A stretch of 48,958 nucleotides of DNA, taken from assembly GCA_016756855.1 (NCBI GenBank), contig JAESPD010000026.1, positions 1-48,958 on the forward strand. The letters run 5' to 3'. A program made the translations under genes and the position numbers. Positions 7,679 to 16,554 of this stretch are shown here, in pieces; position 1 is the stretch's first letter, and each line of letters opens with the position of its first letter. The notes beneath the pieces are model-generated. The model saw nothing but the letters and a program-made list of their open reading frames with translations. It did not search any database and had not been told where the DNA came from. The DNA comes from a gamma proteobacterium endosymbiont of Lamellibrachia anaximandri. Its GTDB lineage: Bacteria; Pseudomonadota; Gammaproteobacteria; Chromatiales; Chromatiaceae.

Positions 7679-8283
7679 CAACGCTTACCATAGGTACGCA
7701 GCTGCCCCACCACCACACCCTGGATACGCACCCGTTCTGCGGCATAAACCATGGGCGCCATCGTGTTGTTGGCGGGAATCAGACTGATGTCACCCTGCGG
7801 ATTCCGCCGCAGATATTTCAGCGTCGCCTCTTCATTGTCAATCAGTGCCACCACGATGTCCCCATCGGTAGCGTGCTCCTGTTGCGCAACCACCACCATA
7901 TCGCCATCGAGGATACCGGCCTCCTCCATCGAATCACCGCAGACCTGCAGCGCAAAACGCCCAGGGCCGATAAAAAAGGCGGCCAGATCCACCCGCGCCT
8001 GATCCTCGATCGCCTCGATCGGCCGACCCGCTGCAATGCGCCCGGCCAACGGCAGCGTCATATCCCGCTCTTCATTCGGCTCCGGCAAGGTAATGCCCCG
8101 CTTGCGCCCGGCATGCAGTTCGATGACCCCCTCTTGGGCCAATGCCTGTACATAACGATGTGCCACGCCTTTGGAACGGATACCGATCCCCAGCGCAATC
8201 TCGCTCAAAGTCGGGGCATAACCTTCGCGAACAATAAATTCACGAATAAAACTCAGGGCCTTCAGGTGACTTTTGCTCAACAT
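7678..8283 (-). CDS. lexA: LexA-type SOS repressor with alphaproteobacterial-like operator
   Basis: A 201-residue repressor. The N-terminal winged helix (about residues 1-65) includes APTLSEIALGIGIRSKGVAHRYVQAL as helix-turn-helix. The C-terminal S24 peptidase domain has Ser in CGDSMEEAGI and Lys in EATLKYL. The self-cleavage site is a candidate Ala-Gly in RIAAGRP. The recognition helix with SKGVAHR looks more like the SKSGIHR of alphaproteobacterial LexA than the SPNAAEE of E. coli, which fits the GTTC-N7-GTTC boxes upstream. It is the first gene of a lexA-dinB operon. Whether it is the only LexA of this genome or a second, acquired one cannot be told here. Confidence 0.88.
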   Translation of the reverse strand: MLSKSHLKALSFIREFIVREGYAPTLSEIALGIGIRSKGVAHRYVQALAQEGVIELHAGRKRGITLPEPNEERDMTLPLAGRIAAGRPIEAIEDQARVDLAAFFIGPGRFALQVCGDSMEEAGILDGDMVVVAQQEHATDGDIVVALIDNEEATLKYLRRNPQGDISLIPANNTMAPMVYAAERVRIQGVVVGQLRTYGKR

Positions 8284-8287
8284 AATT

Positions 8288-8336
8288 GTTCTCTAAATGT
8301 TCTCTGCCCTAAAATAATAGAGAACATTTAGAGAAC
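8288..8336. promoter_or_regulatory. Pair of LexA boxes of the GTTC-N7-GTTC type
   Basis: GTTC-TCTAAAT-GTTC lies at 8288-8302, and its exact inverse GAAC-ATTTAGA-GAAC at 8322-8336. Together they form a 17-bp inverted repeat around a 15-bp AT-rich centre. The pair ends five bases before the lexA start codon, so bound LexA would cover the promoter and ribosome binding site. The gammaproteobacterial CTGT-N8-ACAG box is not seen. Confidence 0.75.
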
Positions 8337-8432
8337 TGTAAACAGATGATGGCGTTTCCAATTGACCATGAGCAACCACACTGCTGTTTCCCGCAATTGC
8401 TGATAGCGATTCATCCCGTAAGCAACTAACCT

Positions 8433-8556
8433 AGTGTCTATCCAAAAACCCATATCTAACCACGAAGCACACGAAGAAAATTTATTGCTAATCAATCTCT
8501 TACCTTCGCGCTCTTCGTGTCCTTTGTGGTTAAAACATTGTTTCCGGATAGACACT
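8433..8556. repeat. MITE-like element with inverted ends
   Basis: The terminal inverted repeats AGTGTCTATCC (8433-8443) and GGATAGACACT (8546-8556) enclose a second inverted pair based on TAACCACGAAG/CTTTGTGGTTA. The inside is the widespread ACCACGAAG...CTTCGTG type of bacterial intergenic repeat. No protein is encoded. Together with the LexA boxes it fills the 332-base gap between lexA and the polyphosphate kinase gene. Confidence 0.75.
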
Positions 8557-8615
8557 GACCTTAAGTGTTCGTCCTGAAACATGGATTACAGACTGAGCCC
8601 CCAGGAGAGAGCGCC

Positions 8616-10151
8616 ATGTTCGAAGCCACTAAAGTCGGTCGAAAAGTCACTAAAGAAAACTACAAGGCGGAAGAACCCGATCTGCGCACCGAACTACTTC
8701 GCGTACAACGGGAGATCCGGAAGACCAATACTTCCGTTGTAATTATCGTTGCGGGGGTTGAAGGGGCAGGTAAAGGTGGGGTGGTCAATCGCCTCAATGA
8801 GTGGCTCGACCCCCGTAATGTGCAGACTTTTGCCTTCTGGGACCAGACCGATGAGGAGCAGGCGCGCCCCCGCTATTGGCGTTTTTGGCGCACCCTGGCG
8901 CCGAAAGGGGATATCAGCATCCTCTTTGGCGGCTGGTATCTGGCACCCATCGAGCACAGATTTCGCAACCAGTGTGACGATGCGCAACTGGATGCGGAGT
9001 TGAACCGAATTGCCGACTTTGAACGCATGCTCACGGAAGATGGCACATTAATACTGAAGTTCTGGTTTCACCTGCCGGAAACGGTACAGAAGAAGCGGCT
9101 GAAAAGTCTCTCCAGAGATGACAAGAGCCGCTGGAAGATGCTGCCCAAAAAAGCCCGTTTCAGTCAACAGTACCGCCATTTTGAAAAGGTGGCGGAACGT
9201 GTCATCCGGCACACGGACACAGGCGTCACCCCCTGGTATATGATCGAGGCCACTGATAAGCGTTACCGTGATCTCACTGTTGGCCGGACACTGTTGGAGG
9301 CGATGAAATCCCGTCTGGAGGCGCCTCAACCTCTCTGTATACCGGCAACGTCCCATGCCCCTACGCTGCCGAACCAGGCATCGGCGCAGATTACCCTGCT
9401 CGATCAGGTCGATCTCTCAAAAATGGTGGCAAGGGATCTCTACAAATCCGAACTCAAAAAACTACAGGCCGAAGCCAACGAATTAACCTGGAAGGCCTAC
9501 CAGAAAAAACGTTCCTGCGTATTGGTCTTCGAGGGCGTCGATGCCGGGGGCAAGGGCGGCGCCATCCGGCGTCTTACCAGCGCAGTTGATGCCCGCCTCT
9601 ATCGAACCATTCCCATTGCCGCGCCCACCGATGAGGAGAAGGCGCACCACTATCTATGGCGTTTCTGGCGTCATCTGCCCCGGGCTGGACGCATGACCAT
9701 CTTCGACCGCTCCTGGTATGGCCGTGTGCTGGTGGAACGGGTCGAAGGGTTTGCCAGTGACCCCGAGTGGCAGCGCGCCTATTCAGAGGTCAATCAGTTC
9801 GAGCAGCAGATGTCGGAGAGCGGCATCATCGTCATGAAATTCTGGCTGCATATCAGCGCTGACGAACAACTCGCCCGTTTTGAGGCCCGCAAGGCCACGC
9901 CCTACAAACAGCACAAGATAACCGATGAAGACTGGAGAAACCGGGAGAAGTGGGAGGAGTACAAGCTGGCGGTCAACGAGATGGTGATCCGCACAAGCAC
10001 AGAATTTGCGCCTTGGCATCTGATCCCGGGAAACGACAAAAAATATGCCCGTGTCACCGTACTGCGAACGATTGTCGAACGGTTGCGGGCTGAGTTGAAA
10101 AGCGATGACAAAGCGAGCGGCTATATCCCCTGTGGGCCACTCAAAGTCTGA
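8616..10151 (+). CDS. pap: Polyphosphate:AMP phosphotransferase (two-domain PPK2)
   Basis: A 511-residue protein made of two PPK2 domains. The first has Walker A GVEGAGKG at about residues 47-54, the second GVDAGGKGG at about 307. It transfers phosphate from polyphosphate to AMP to give ADP. The C-terminal domain has the complete lid/Walker B motif FDRSWYGR, whereas the N-terminal domain reads FGGWYLAP at that place. The second domain is therefore probably the active one. The ATG at 8616 is chosen because AGGAGAG lies six bases upstream; an upstream in-frame extension to 8565 lacks this. It is a single gene, convergent with ihfB. Confidence 0.9.
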   Translation: MFEATKVGRKVTKENYKAEEPDLRTELLRVQREIRKTNTSVVIIVAGVEGAGKGGVVNRLNEWLDPRNVQTFAFWDQTDEEQARPRYWRFWRTLAPKGDISILFGGWYLAPIEHRFRNQCDDAQLDAELNRIADFERMLTEDGTLILKFWFHLPETVQKKRLKSLSRDDKSRWKMLPKKARFSQQYRHFEKVAERVIRHTDTGVTPWYMIEATDKRYRDLTVGRTLLEAMKSRLEAPQPLCIPATSHAPTLPNQASAQITLLDQVDLSKMVARDLYKSELKKLQAEANELTWKAYQKKRSCVLVFEGVDAGGKGGAIRRLTSAVDARLYRTIPIAAPTDEEKAHHYLWRFWRHLPRAGRMTIFDRSWYGRVLVERVEGFASDPEWQRAYSEVNQFEQQMSESGIIVMKFWLHISADEQLARFEARKATPYKQHKITDEDWRNREKWEEYKLAVNEMVIRTSTEFAPWHLIPGNDKKYARVTVLRTIVERLRAELKSDDKASGYIPCGPLKV

Positions 10152-10227
10152 CGGGGAGTCCGGAAAGGGTTACCGCTATAAAGATAAAGCAGCAACAGGG
10201 AAAGCGGCTGACTAGTGGGCCAGACAG

Positions 10228-10521
10228 CTACTCTTGCTCAATAGCGCTGTTCACGCGTTCGCGCAGCTCCTTTCCCGGTTTGAAATGGGGAACATACTTT
10301 CCTGAAAGCGCGACTGTTCTGCCGGTCTTTGGATTGCGTCCCATACGCGGTGGCCGATAATGAAGTGAAAAACTGCCAAAACCCCTGATCTCGATGCGTT
10401 CACCAGATGAGAGAGATTGACTCATCTGCTCGATCATGCACTTTACCGCAAGCTCCACATCCCGATAGGCAAGGTGGCTCTGCGCTTTAGAGATTATCTC
10501 GATCAACTCGGATTTTGTCAT
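10228..10521 (-). CDS. ihfB: Integration host factor subunit beta
   Basis: A 97-residue DNA-bending protein of the HU/IHF family. MTKSELIE begins the dimerisation helices, and the DNA-binding arm region reads [22 protein letters not shown]. With IHF-alpha it forms the heterodimer used in recombination, transcription and replication. It follows rpsA on the same strand, as in most gammaproteobacteria, after a GC-rich hairpin that may reduce read-through. Length and sequence are typical. Confidence 0.97.
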   Translation of the reverse strand: MTKSELIEIISKAQSHLAYRDVELAVKCMIEQMSQSLSSGERIEIRGFGSFSLHYRPPRMGRNPKTGRTVALSGKYVPHFKPGKELRERVNSAIEQE

Positions 10522-10546
10522 TCTTATCAGCTTCCCAGTGATTATT

Positions 10547-10569
10547 GGGGGCCGGCAACCCCGGCCCCC
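10547..10569 (-). terminator. GC-rich hairpin between rpsA and ihfB
   Basis: Perfect arms GGGGGCCGG and CCGGCCCCC surround a five-base loop. No U-tract follows on the minus strand, so it is more likely an attenuator or processing hairpin than a full terminator. Confidence 0.5.
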
Positions 10570-10598
10570 GCATTGTCAGACTACTGATTTATCGAAAA

Positions 10599-12275
10599 TC
10601 AGTCGCCCTGGTTGTCCATCTGCTCTTTCAGCAAATCACCGAGGGTCGGTGCGCTGGTTGCCGCATCACGGGCATAACCCTTGATAGCTGCGGTCTCTTC
10701 ATCAGCATCCTTCGCCTTGATAGAGAGAGAGAGTGTACGGTTTTTGCGATCGACACCAAGGAACTTCGCCTCAATCTTGTCGCCCTCTTTTAACACACTG
10801 CGAGCATCTTCGACGCGGTCGCGGGAGAGTTCAGAGGCACGCAAGTAGCCTTCAACGCCATCAGCCAGAGTGATGACAGCGCCTCGTGGATCAACTTCGG
10901 CAACCACACCATTCACCAGGCTGCCCTTGGTATTGGCTGCAACGAAAGCGGAGAAGGGGTCTTTCGCAAGCTGCTTGATGCCGAGGGAGATGCGCTCACG
11001 CTCAGGATCGACAGAAAGAACAACGGTTTCAACCTCATCACCCTTCTTGAAGTCACGTACTGCCTCTTCGCCGACATCATCCCAGGAGATATCGGAGAGA
11101 TGCACCAGACCGTCGATGCCGCCGTCCAGGCCGATGAAGATACCGAAATCGGTGATCGACTTGATGTTGCCGGAGACATGATCGTTCTTGTTGTGGGTAG
11201 CGGCAAACTCATCCCAGGGATTGGATTTGCACTGCTTGATGCCGAGGGAGACACGACGACGCTCTTCGTCGATATCCAGCACCATGACTTCAACTTCGTC
11301 ACCCAGGCTGACAACCTTGGAGGGGTGGATGTTCTTGTTGGTCCAATCCATTTCGGAGACGTGAACCAGACCTTCGACACCCTCTTCGATCTCCACGAAA
11401 CAGCCGTAATCGGCGATGTTGGTGATCTTGCCGAACATGCGGGTGTTTTCCGGGTAACGGCGAGCCAGATTGACCCACGGATCGTCGCCCATCTGCTTCA
11501 GACCCAGGGAGACACGGTTGCGCTCGCGGTCGAACTTAAGAACCTTGACATCGATCTCATCACCGATCTCAACCACGTCGGAAGGATGCTTGACGCGCTT
11601 CCAGGCCATGTCGGTAATGTGCAGCAGGCCGTCGATACCACCCAGATCCACGAATGCACCGTAGTCGGTAAGGTTCTTGACGATACCCTTGATCTGCTGG
11701 CCCTCTTCCAGAGTCTCCAGCAGCTTCTCGCGCTCTGCGCTGTACTCTTGCTCCACCACGGCGCGGCGGGAAACCACTACGTTGTTGCGGCGCTGATCCA
11801 GCTTGATCACCTTGAATTCGAGATCCTTGCCTTCGAGATATGCGGTGTCGCGTACCGGACGCACGTCCACCAGCGAACCTGGCAGGAATGCACGGATGTC
11901 GCCGAGTTCGACGGTAAATCCACCCTTGACCTTGCCGTTGATACGGCCGTGAATGGTCTCCTCTGCTTCAAACGCCGTTTCAAGCACTTTCCAGGCCTGG
12001 TTGCGCTTGGCCTTTTCGCGGGAGAGCCTGGTCGCGCCGAAGCCGTCTTCCACGGCATCCAGGGCGACTTCAACCTGATCGCCGACGTTGACTTCGATCT
12101 CGCCATCCAGATTAAGGAACTGGGAACGCGGGATCACGCCTTCGGACTTGAGTCCGGCGTTGACGATGACGGATTCGGAGGTGATGTCCAGCACCGTGCC
12201 GATAACGATGGCACCGGGACGAAGCTGGGTATTGGAGAGGCTCTCCTCAAATAATTCTGCAAAACTTTCGGTCAT
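10599..12275 (-). CDS. rpsA: 30S ribosomal protein S1
   Basis: A 558-residue protein with six S1 RNA-binding repeats in the order typical of Proteobacteria. Repeat landmarks such as [40 protein letters not shown] and [20 protein letters not shown] are clear. S1 docks mRNA on the 30S subunit and helps translation initiation at weak ribosome binding sites. It lies between cmk and ihfB, the conserved arrangement. The 124-base leader carries hairpins that could serve S1 autoregulation or terminate cmk transcripts. Confidence 0.98.
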   Translation of the reverse strand: MTESFAELFEESLSNTQLRPGAIVIGTVLDITSESVIVNAGLKSEGVIPRSQFLNLDGEIEVNVGDQVEVALDAVEDGFGATRLSREKAKRNQAWKVLETAFEAEETIHGRINGKVKGGFTVELGDIRAFLPGSLVDVRPVRDTAYLEGKDLEFKVIKLDQRRNNVVVSRRAVVEQEYSAEREKLLETLEEGQQIKGIVKNLTDYGAFVDLGGIDGLLHITDMAWKRVKHPSDVVEIGDEIDVKVLKFDRERNRVSLGLKQMGDDPWVNLARRYPENTRMFGKITNIADYGCFVEIEEGVEGLVHVSEMDWTNKNIHPSKVVSLGDEVEVMVLDIDEERRRVSLGIKQCKSNPWDEFAATHNKNDHVSGNIKSITDFGIFIGLDGGIDGLVHLSDISWDDVGEEAVRDFKKGDEVETVVLSVDPERERISLGIKQLAKDPFSAFVAANTKGSLVNGVVAEVDPRGAVITLADGVEGYLRASELSRDRVEDARSVLKEGDKIEAKFLGVDRKNRTLSLSIKAKDADEETAAIKGYARDAATSAPTLGDLLKEQMDNQGD

Positions 12276-12343
12276 GGGTTTGGATTTCCTGCAACGCTGA
12301 ACGGTTGCACAGGCAGTTGTAAAAACCTGCCAGGTTAATGGTT

Positions 12344-12368
12344 AAAAAATAGCTGGTTGATCCAGCCG
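12344..12368 (-). terminator. Hairpin with U-tract between cmk and rpsA
   Basis: On the minus strand GCTGG, a five-base loop and CCAGC lead into TATTTTTTAA. A second hairpin, AGCCG-N6-CGGCT, lies just before it. Together they suggest partial termination of the upstream operon before rpsA. Confidence 0.5.
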
Positions 12369-12399
12369 CTTATTCGGCTACTGCCGTTGCCATCAATGG

Positions 12400-13068
12400 T
12401 CAGACGCTGAGATCGGAAAAGGTAAAACGCACCTTCTCCATTACCTTCTCGACAACCTCATCAATGGTCATCTCAGTGGAATCCAGTTCCAACGCCGTCT
12501 CCGACGCTGCGAGTGGAGCCACGCTACGATTCCTGTCGCGTTCATCACGCTCCTGGATCTCCGTAGTGAGACGGGCGAGATTAACACTCAATCCCTTGTC
12601 TTTCAACTGTTTATAGCGACGGAGGGCACGTTCTTCGGCACTCGCGGTGAGGAAAATTTTGACCTCTGCTGCGGGGAAGACGACCGTTCCCATATCCCGC
12701 CCATCAGCCACCAGACCGGGAGGTTGTGCGTAGTTGCGCTGCCACTGCAGCAGCGCGGTGCGCACTTGCGGTACCGCCGCCACCTTGGAGGCCGCATTTC
12801 CCGCTGTCTCGGTGCGAATTGCGTCAGTGACATCCTCGCCATCCAGCAAAACCCGCTCTCCATCGAAGACAAGCGGCATATTCTCAGCCATTTTGGAAAG
12901 CTTATCGACATGATCTACACTGATGCCAGCACGATCAACCATCAGGCCCAGCACTCGGTAGATCGCGCCACTGTCCAGAATGCGCCAGCCGGTGGCCTCT
13001 GCCACCTGTTGGGTAATGGTGCCCTTGCCCGAGCCGGAGGGCCCATCAATAGTAATCACCCGAACCAT
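12400..13068 (-). CDS. cmk: Cytidylate kinase
   Basis: A 222-residue kinase that phosphorylates CMP and dCMP. The P-loop GPSGSGKGT lies at about residues 9-17, and the CMP-binding region includes DSGAIYRVL and [11 protein letters not shown]. The ATG at 13068 follows the aroA stop by two bases, with GGAGG nine bases upstream inside aroA; a TTG two codons earlier is less likely. The order aroA-cmk-rpsA is conserved in gammaproteobacteria. Confidence 0.97.
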   Translation of the reverse strand: MVRVITIDGPSGSGKGTITQQVAEATGWRILDSGAIYRVLGLMVDRAGISVDHVDKLSKMAENMPLVFDGERVLLDGEDVTDAIRTETAGNAASKVAAVPQVRTALLQWQRNYAQPPGLVADGRDMGTVVFPAAEVKIFLTASAEERALRRYKQLKDKGLSVNLARLTTEIQERDERDRNRSVAPLAASETALELDSTEMTIDEVVEKVMEKVRFTFSDLSV

Positions 13069-13070
13069 GG

Positions 13071-14396
13071 TCAAACATCCTCCGAACTGCTGATACGCAA
13101 CCCTGCCCCGCCGGCCAGACCGGTAAAGCCGGGAAACGAGGTATTCACATTGGCGCAGTCGTCGATGTGGATATCTCCTGTGGCACGCAGCGCCGCCATG
13201 GCAAAGGACATGGCGATGCGGTGATCACCATGACTGTCGACGCTGCCACCCTGGATTGTCCCACCCTGTATGACAATGCCGTCAGGCGTCGCCTTGGCAT
13301 CTATGCCCAGTGTATTCAGCCCGTCGGCCATCACCTGGATGCGGTCACTCTCCTTGACACGCAACTCCTCGGCGCCAGTGAGAACGGTCTCCCCCTCGGC
13401 GCAGGCGGCGGCAACAAAGATGGCCGGAAATTCATCGATGGCCAGGGGCACCTGATCTTCAGGAATACGGATACCTTTGAGTCGACTGGAGCACACCCGG
13501 ATATCCGCCACTGGCTCACCGCCCACGGTTCGCTCATTGAAGACCTCGATCCGCGCGCCCATCAGTCGCAGAATATTGATGATGCCATCCCGGGTCGGGT
13601 TGATACCGACATGCTCCAGGGTGACATCCGAGCCTTCAGCAATTGTCGCACCAACCATAAAGAAGGTGGCGGAAGAGATGTCTGCCGGGACATCGATATT
13701 GCAGGCGGACAGCTTCCCTCCGCCAATCAGGCAGGCTCGCGCCCCTTCACGCCTGATCTCGTAACCAAACCCCTGCAGCATACGTTCGGTATGGTCACGG
13801 GTTGGCGCCGGCTCGGTGACACAGGTTTCACCTGTCGCATAGAGTCCCGCCAGCAGCACACAGGATTTCACCTGGGCGCTGGCCATCGGTAATCTGTAGT
13901 CCATGCCCTGCATCGAGCGATTGGCATGTATGACCAAAGGAGCAGTTCCCCCTTCGTCGGTATCGATCTTTGCCCCCATCTGCGCCAGGGGTTCGGTGAC
14001 CCGTTTCATCGGGCGCCCGGAGAGAGATCTGTCGCCACTGAGGGTGACTTCAAAGCCCTGCCCTGCCAGCAGACCGGAGAGCAGCCGCATAGAGGTTCCG
14101 GAGTTGCCCAGGTCAAGAGGGGCATCCGGCGCCTTGAGACCGTGTTTTCCGACGCCGTGGATCACTACCTTGCCTGCGTCCGGCCCCACTATTTCGACCC
14201 CCATCCGACGAAAGGCATTTAGGGTTGCCAGACTGTCCTCTCCTTCGAGAAAACCGGTCACTTCAGTCACGCCCTCGGCCAGAGAACCGAGCATGATGGA
14301 GCGGTGGGAGATCGATTTATCACCCGGCACCCGCAGGCTGCCGGTGAGACTGCCGCCAGGTTTGACGTGAAATTTGATGCTGGATGATGCGTTCAA
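13071..14396 (-). CDS. aroA: 3-phosphoshikimate 1-carboxyvinyltransferase (EPSP synthase)
   Basis: A 441-residue enzyme of the shikimate pathway that joins phosphoenolpyruvate to shikimate 3-phosphate. Family motifs include PGDKSISHR near residue 24, [13 protein letters not shown] near 96, and the C-terminal VKESDRIQ and DHRIAMSF. It lies between tyrA and cmk. A family 1 palindromic repeat separates it from tyrA but probably does not split the operon completely. Confidence 0.97.
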   Translation of the reverse strand: MNASSSIKFHVKPGGSLTGSLRVPGDKSISHRSIMLGSLAEGVTEVTGFLEGEDSLATLNAFRRMGVEIVGPDAGKVVIHGVGKHGLKAPDAPLDLGNSGTSMRLLSGLLAGQGFEVTLSGDRSLSGRPMKRVTEPLAQMGAKIDTDEGGTAPLVIHANRSMQGMDYRLPMASAQVKSCVLLAGLYATGETCVTEPAPTRDHTERMLQGFGYEIRREGARACLIGGGKLSACNIDVPADISSATFFMVGATIAEGSDVTLEHVGINPTRDGIINILRLMGARIEVFNERTVGGEPVADIRVCSSRLKGIRIPEDQVPLAIDEFPAIFVAAACAEGETVLTGAEELRVKESDRIQVMADGLNTLGIDAKATPDGIVIQGGTIQGGSVDSHGDHRIAMSFAMAALRATGDIHIDDCANVNTSFPGFTGLAGGAGLRISSSEDV

Positions 14397-14440
14397 CTAT
14401 TTTCTCTCAATATGTTTGAACAGTTGGAGAATGGTAAAAA

Positions 14441-14528
14441 GTAGGCCGGTTCAAGCGCAGAGGAACCGGAAACCTCATGAATTCTATCATTCGAAAACGC
14501 CCGATCCGCTGCGCTTGATCGGGCCTAC
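14441..14528. repeat. 88-bp palindromic repeat, family 1, copy B
   Basis: It has the same orientation and length as copy A, running from GTAGGCCGGTTCAAGCGCAG to GATCGGGCCTAC. It sits between tyrA and aroA within the minus-strand gene run. Confidence 0.9.
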
Positions 14529-14543
14529 GGCTGAATGGATATT

Positions 14544-15413
14544 CTACTCCACCCCGTCGATATAACGATCCCGTGCCGTCTTGGCACGCTCAAAGATTTC
14601 AAGCAGACCCTCTGCGTCGTCTTTTTCCAGTGCATCCGCCATACCATGCAACTCGTCGGCAAAACGCTTCAACATACCGCCCAGCGCCTCACGGTTTGCC
14701 AAACAGATATCCCGCCACATGACCGGATTGCTGGAGGCAATGCGGGTAAAGTCCCGAAAGCCACCCGCTGCGTAACGAAAGATCTCGTCGTTCTCTTTCA
14801 TGCGCGCCAGGCTGTCCACAAGACTGTAGGCCAGCATATGGGGAAGATGACTGGTCGCAGCCAGCACCTCATCGTGATGCGCCACAGCCATGTAGCTGAG
14901 ATCAGCACCACAGTGCCGCCATACCTGCTCGACCCTCTGCAGCGCTTGCGGATCAGTGTTGTCCAGCGGCGTCAGGATCACCCGGCGGTTGCGAAACAGC
15001 TCCGGAAACGACGCCTCGACCCCACTCCGCTCGGTACCGGCAATAGGGTGACCCGGCACCAGGAAGGTCGGAGTCTCACCAAAGACCTTGACTGCGTCCT
15101 CGACAACACTGCCTTTTACGCTACCCACATCGGTAATCACCGCATCGTCTGCAAGGTGTCCCTGCATGGCGCGAAAAGTCGCTTCCATTGCACCCAGCGG
15201 CACTGCCAGGACAATCAAATCCGCCCCGCAGACAGCTTCACCGATGTCGTGGGTATAGTGATCGATAACACCCAGTTCAACCGCCCGCTCCAGGTTGGGT
15301 TTGCTACGTCCGCAACCGACGATCTCCTGTACCACACCCTCTTCACGCAGGGCGCGAGCCATGGATCCGCCAATCAAACCGACTCCGATGATGGCAAGTT
15401 TTCTGATCATCAT
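14544..15413 (-). CDS. tyrA: Prephenate dehydrogenase
   Basis: A 289-residue NAD(P)-dependent enzyme of tyrosine synthesis. It starts with a Rossmann motif (IIGVGLIGGSMA) and has PGHPIAGTERSG and a conserved histidine region (MAVAHHDEVLAATSHLPHML) at the active site. No chorismate mutase domain is fused to it; that activity is in PheA here. The start overlaps the hisC stop by four bases, so translation is coupled. Confidence 0.95.
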   Translation of the reverse strand: MMIRKLAIIGVGLIGGSMARALREEGVVQEIVGCGRSKPNLERAVELGVIDHYTHDIGEAVCGADLIVLAVPLGAMEATFRAMQGHLADDAVITDVGSVKGSVVEDAVKVFGETPTFLVPGHPIAGTERSGVEASFPELFRNRRVILTPLDNTDPQALQRVEQVWRHCGADLSYMAVAHHDEVLAATSHLPHMLAYSLVDSLARMKENDEIFRYAAGGFRDFTRIASSNPVMWRDICLANREALGGMLKRFADELHGMADALEKDDAEGLLEIFERAKTARDRYIDGVE

Positions 15414-16507
15414 CCCAGCACCTTTTTCAGAGCATCCAGAAAACGCCGGTTCTCTTCCGGCAACCCCACGGTGACTCGCAGGTGAGTCGGCATCCCGTAG
15501 TTAGCCACGGGCCGTGCGATACAACCCTCCCGCAACAGAGCCTGATCGACCTCCACGCCGGAACGATCCAATTCAACCGTGATGAAATTACCCACCGAGG
15601 GGATGTAACCGAGATCCATTGCTTCAAAGCCCTCGATCAATTGCGCCATGCCCGCCAGATTGGCCTCCACCGATGATTGGATAAATGCCTGATCCTCCAG
15701 CGCCGCCAATGCACCCACCTGGGCAAAACTGTTCACATTGAAAGGCTGGCGCACCCGGTTGAGCAGTTCCGCCACATCGGGATGACTGATGCCGTAACCG
15801 ACCCTTAGTGCGGCCAGCCCATAAGCCTTCGAGAAGGTACGGGTAACGACCAGATTGGGAAAGTCTTCGAGCCACTGGGAAGCATCCGGATAGGCTTCCT
15901 GAGCCACATACTCGCTGTAGGCCTCATCCACCACAACAATGATATTCTCCGGAACAGCAGTGAGAAACGCCTTGAGCTCATCAGCTTCGAGCCAGGTACC
16001 GGTGGGGTTGTTGGGATTGGCAATCCAGATGACACGGGTACGATCGCTGATGTGCGCCTGCAATGCATTCAGATCGTGACCGTAGTCTCTGGCTGGCGCG
16101 ACCACAAGTTTCGCCCCGGCGGCCTGACTGCTGATGGGGTAGACCGCGAAGGCATACTGGGAGAAGAGAGACTCATCACCCGGTCTCAAAAAGACCCGCG
16201 CAATCATATCCAGCACATCGTTGGAGCCGTTACCGAGGGTAATGCATGCCGGATCCACGTCATGCTTTGCGCCCAGCGCAAACCGCAGATCATAACCTCC
16301 ACCATCGGGATAACGGGCCAGATCCTGCATCGCCCGTCCTATCGCCTCCGCCACCTTGGGACTGGCGCCCAACGGGTTTTCATTGGAGGCAAGTTTCACC
16401 GAGTGACTGATTCCCAGTTCCCGCTCCAGTCCAGAGATGGGTTTCCCCGGAACATAGGGTGTCAGTCCAGCGATACCGGGAGCGGCAATATCAATGAAAC
16501 GGTTCAT
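15410..16507 (-). CDS. hisC: Histidinol-phosphate/aromatic aminotransferase
   Basis: A 365-residue class I/II PLP-dependent aminotransferase. Motifs include SNENPLGASP, NPNNPTGTW and the PLP-lysine region TFSKAYGLAALRVGYG. The family uses histidinol phosphate and often aromatic keto acids. Its place between pheA and tyrA suggests a role in the last step of phenylalanine and tyrosine synthesis, as for hisC2 in pseudomonads. Histidine synthesis cannot be excluded. Confidence 0.94.
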   Translation of the reverse strand: MNRFIDIAAPGIAGLTPYVPGKPISGLERELGISHSVKLASNENPLGASPKVAEAIGRAMQDLARYPDGGGYDLRFALGAKHDVDPACITLGNGSNDVLDMIARVFLRPGDESLFSQYAFAVYPISSQAAGAKLVVAPARDYGHDLNALQAHISDRTRVIWIANPNNPTGTWLEADELKAFLTAVPENIIVVVDEAYSEYVAQEAYPDASQWLEDFPNLVVTRTFSKAYGLAALRVGYGISHPDVAELLNRVRQPFNVNSFAQVGALAALEDQAFIQSSVEANLAGMAQLIEGFEAMDLGYIPSVGNFITVELDRSGVEVDQALLREGCIARPVANYGMPTHLRVTVGLPEENRRFLDALKKVLG

Positions 16508-16554
16508 GACCTATTGAAAACTCGTGCTGTGAAGGGGGTCGGTGCCCATTCCAT

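Noticed and set aside
8328-8582. An 84-codon minus-strand frame upstream of the polyphosphate kinase gene
   Set aside because: It is the translation of the ACCACGAAG-type intergenic repeat, with no ribosome binding site; such frames are often wrongly annotated.
11100-12254. A 384-codon plus-strand open frame opposite rpsA
   Set aside because: Antisense shadow of the S1 repeats; its own internal repetition mirrors theirs.
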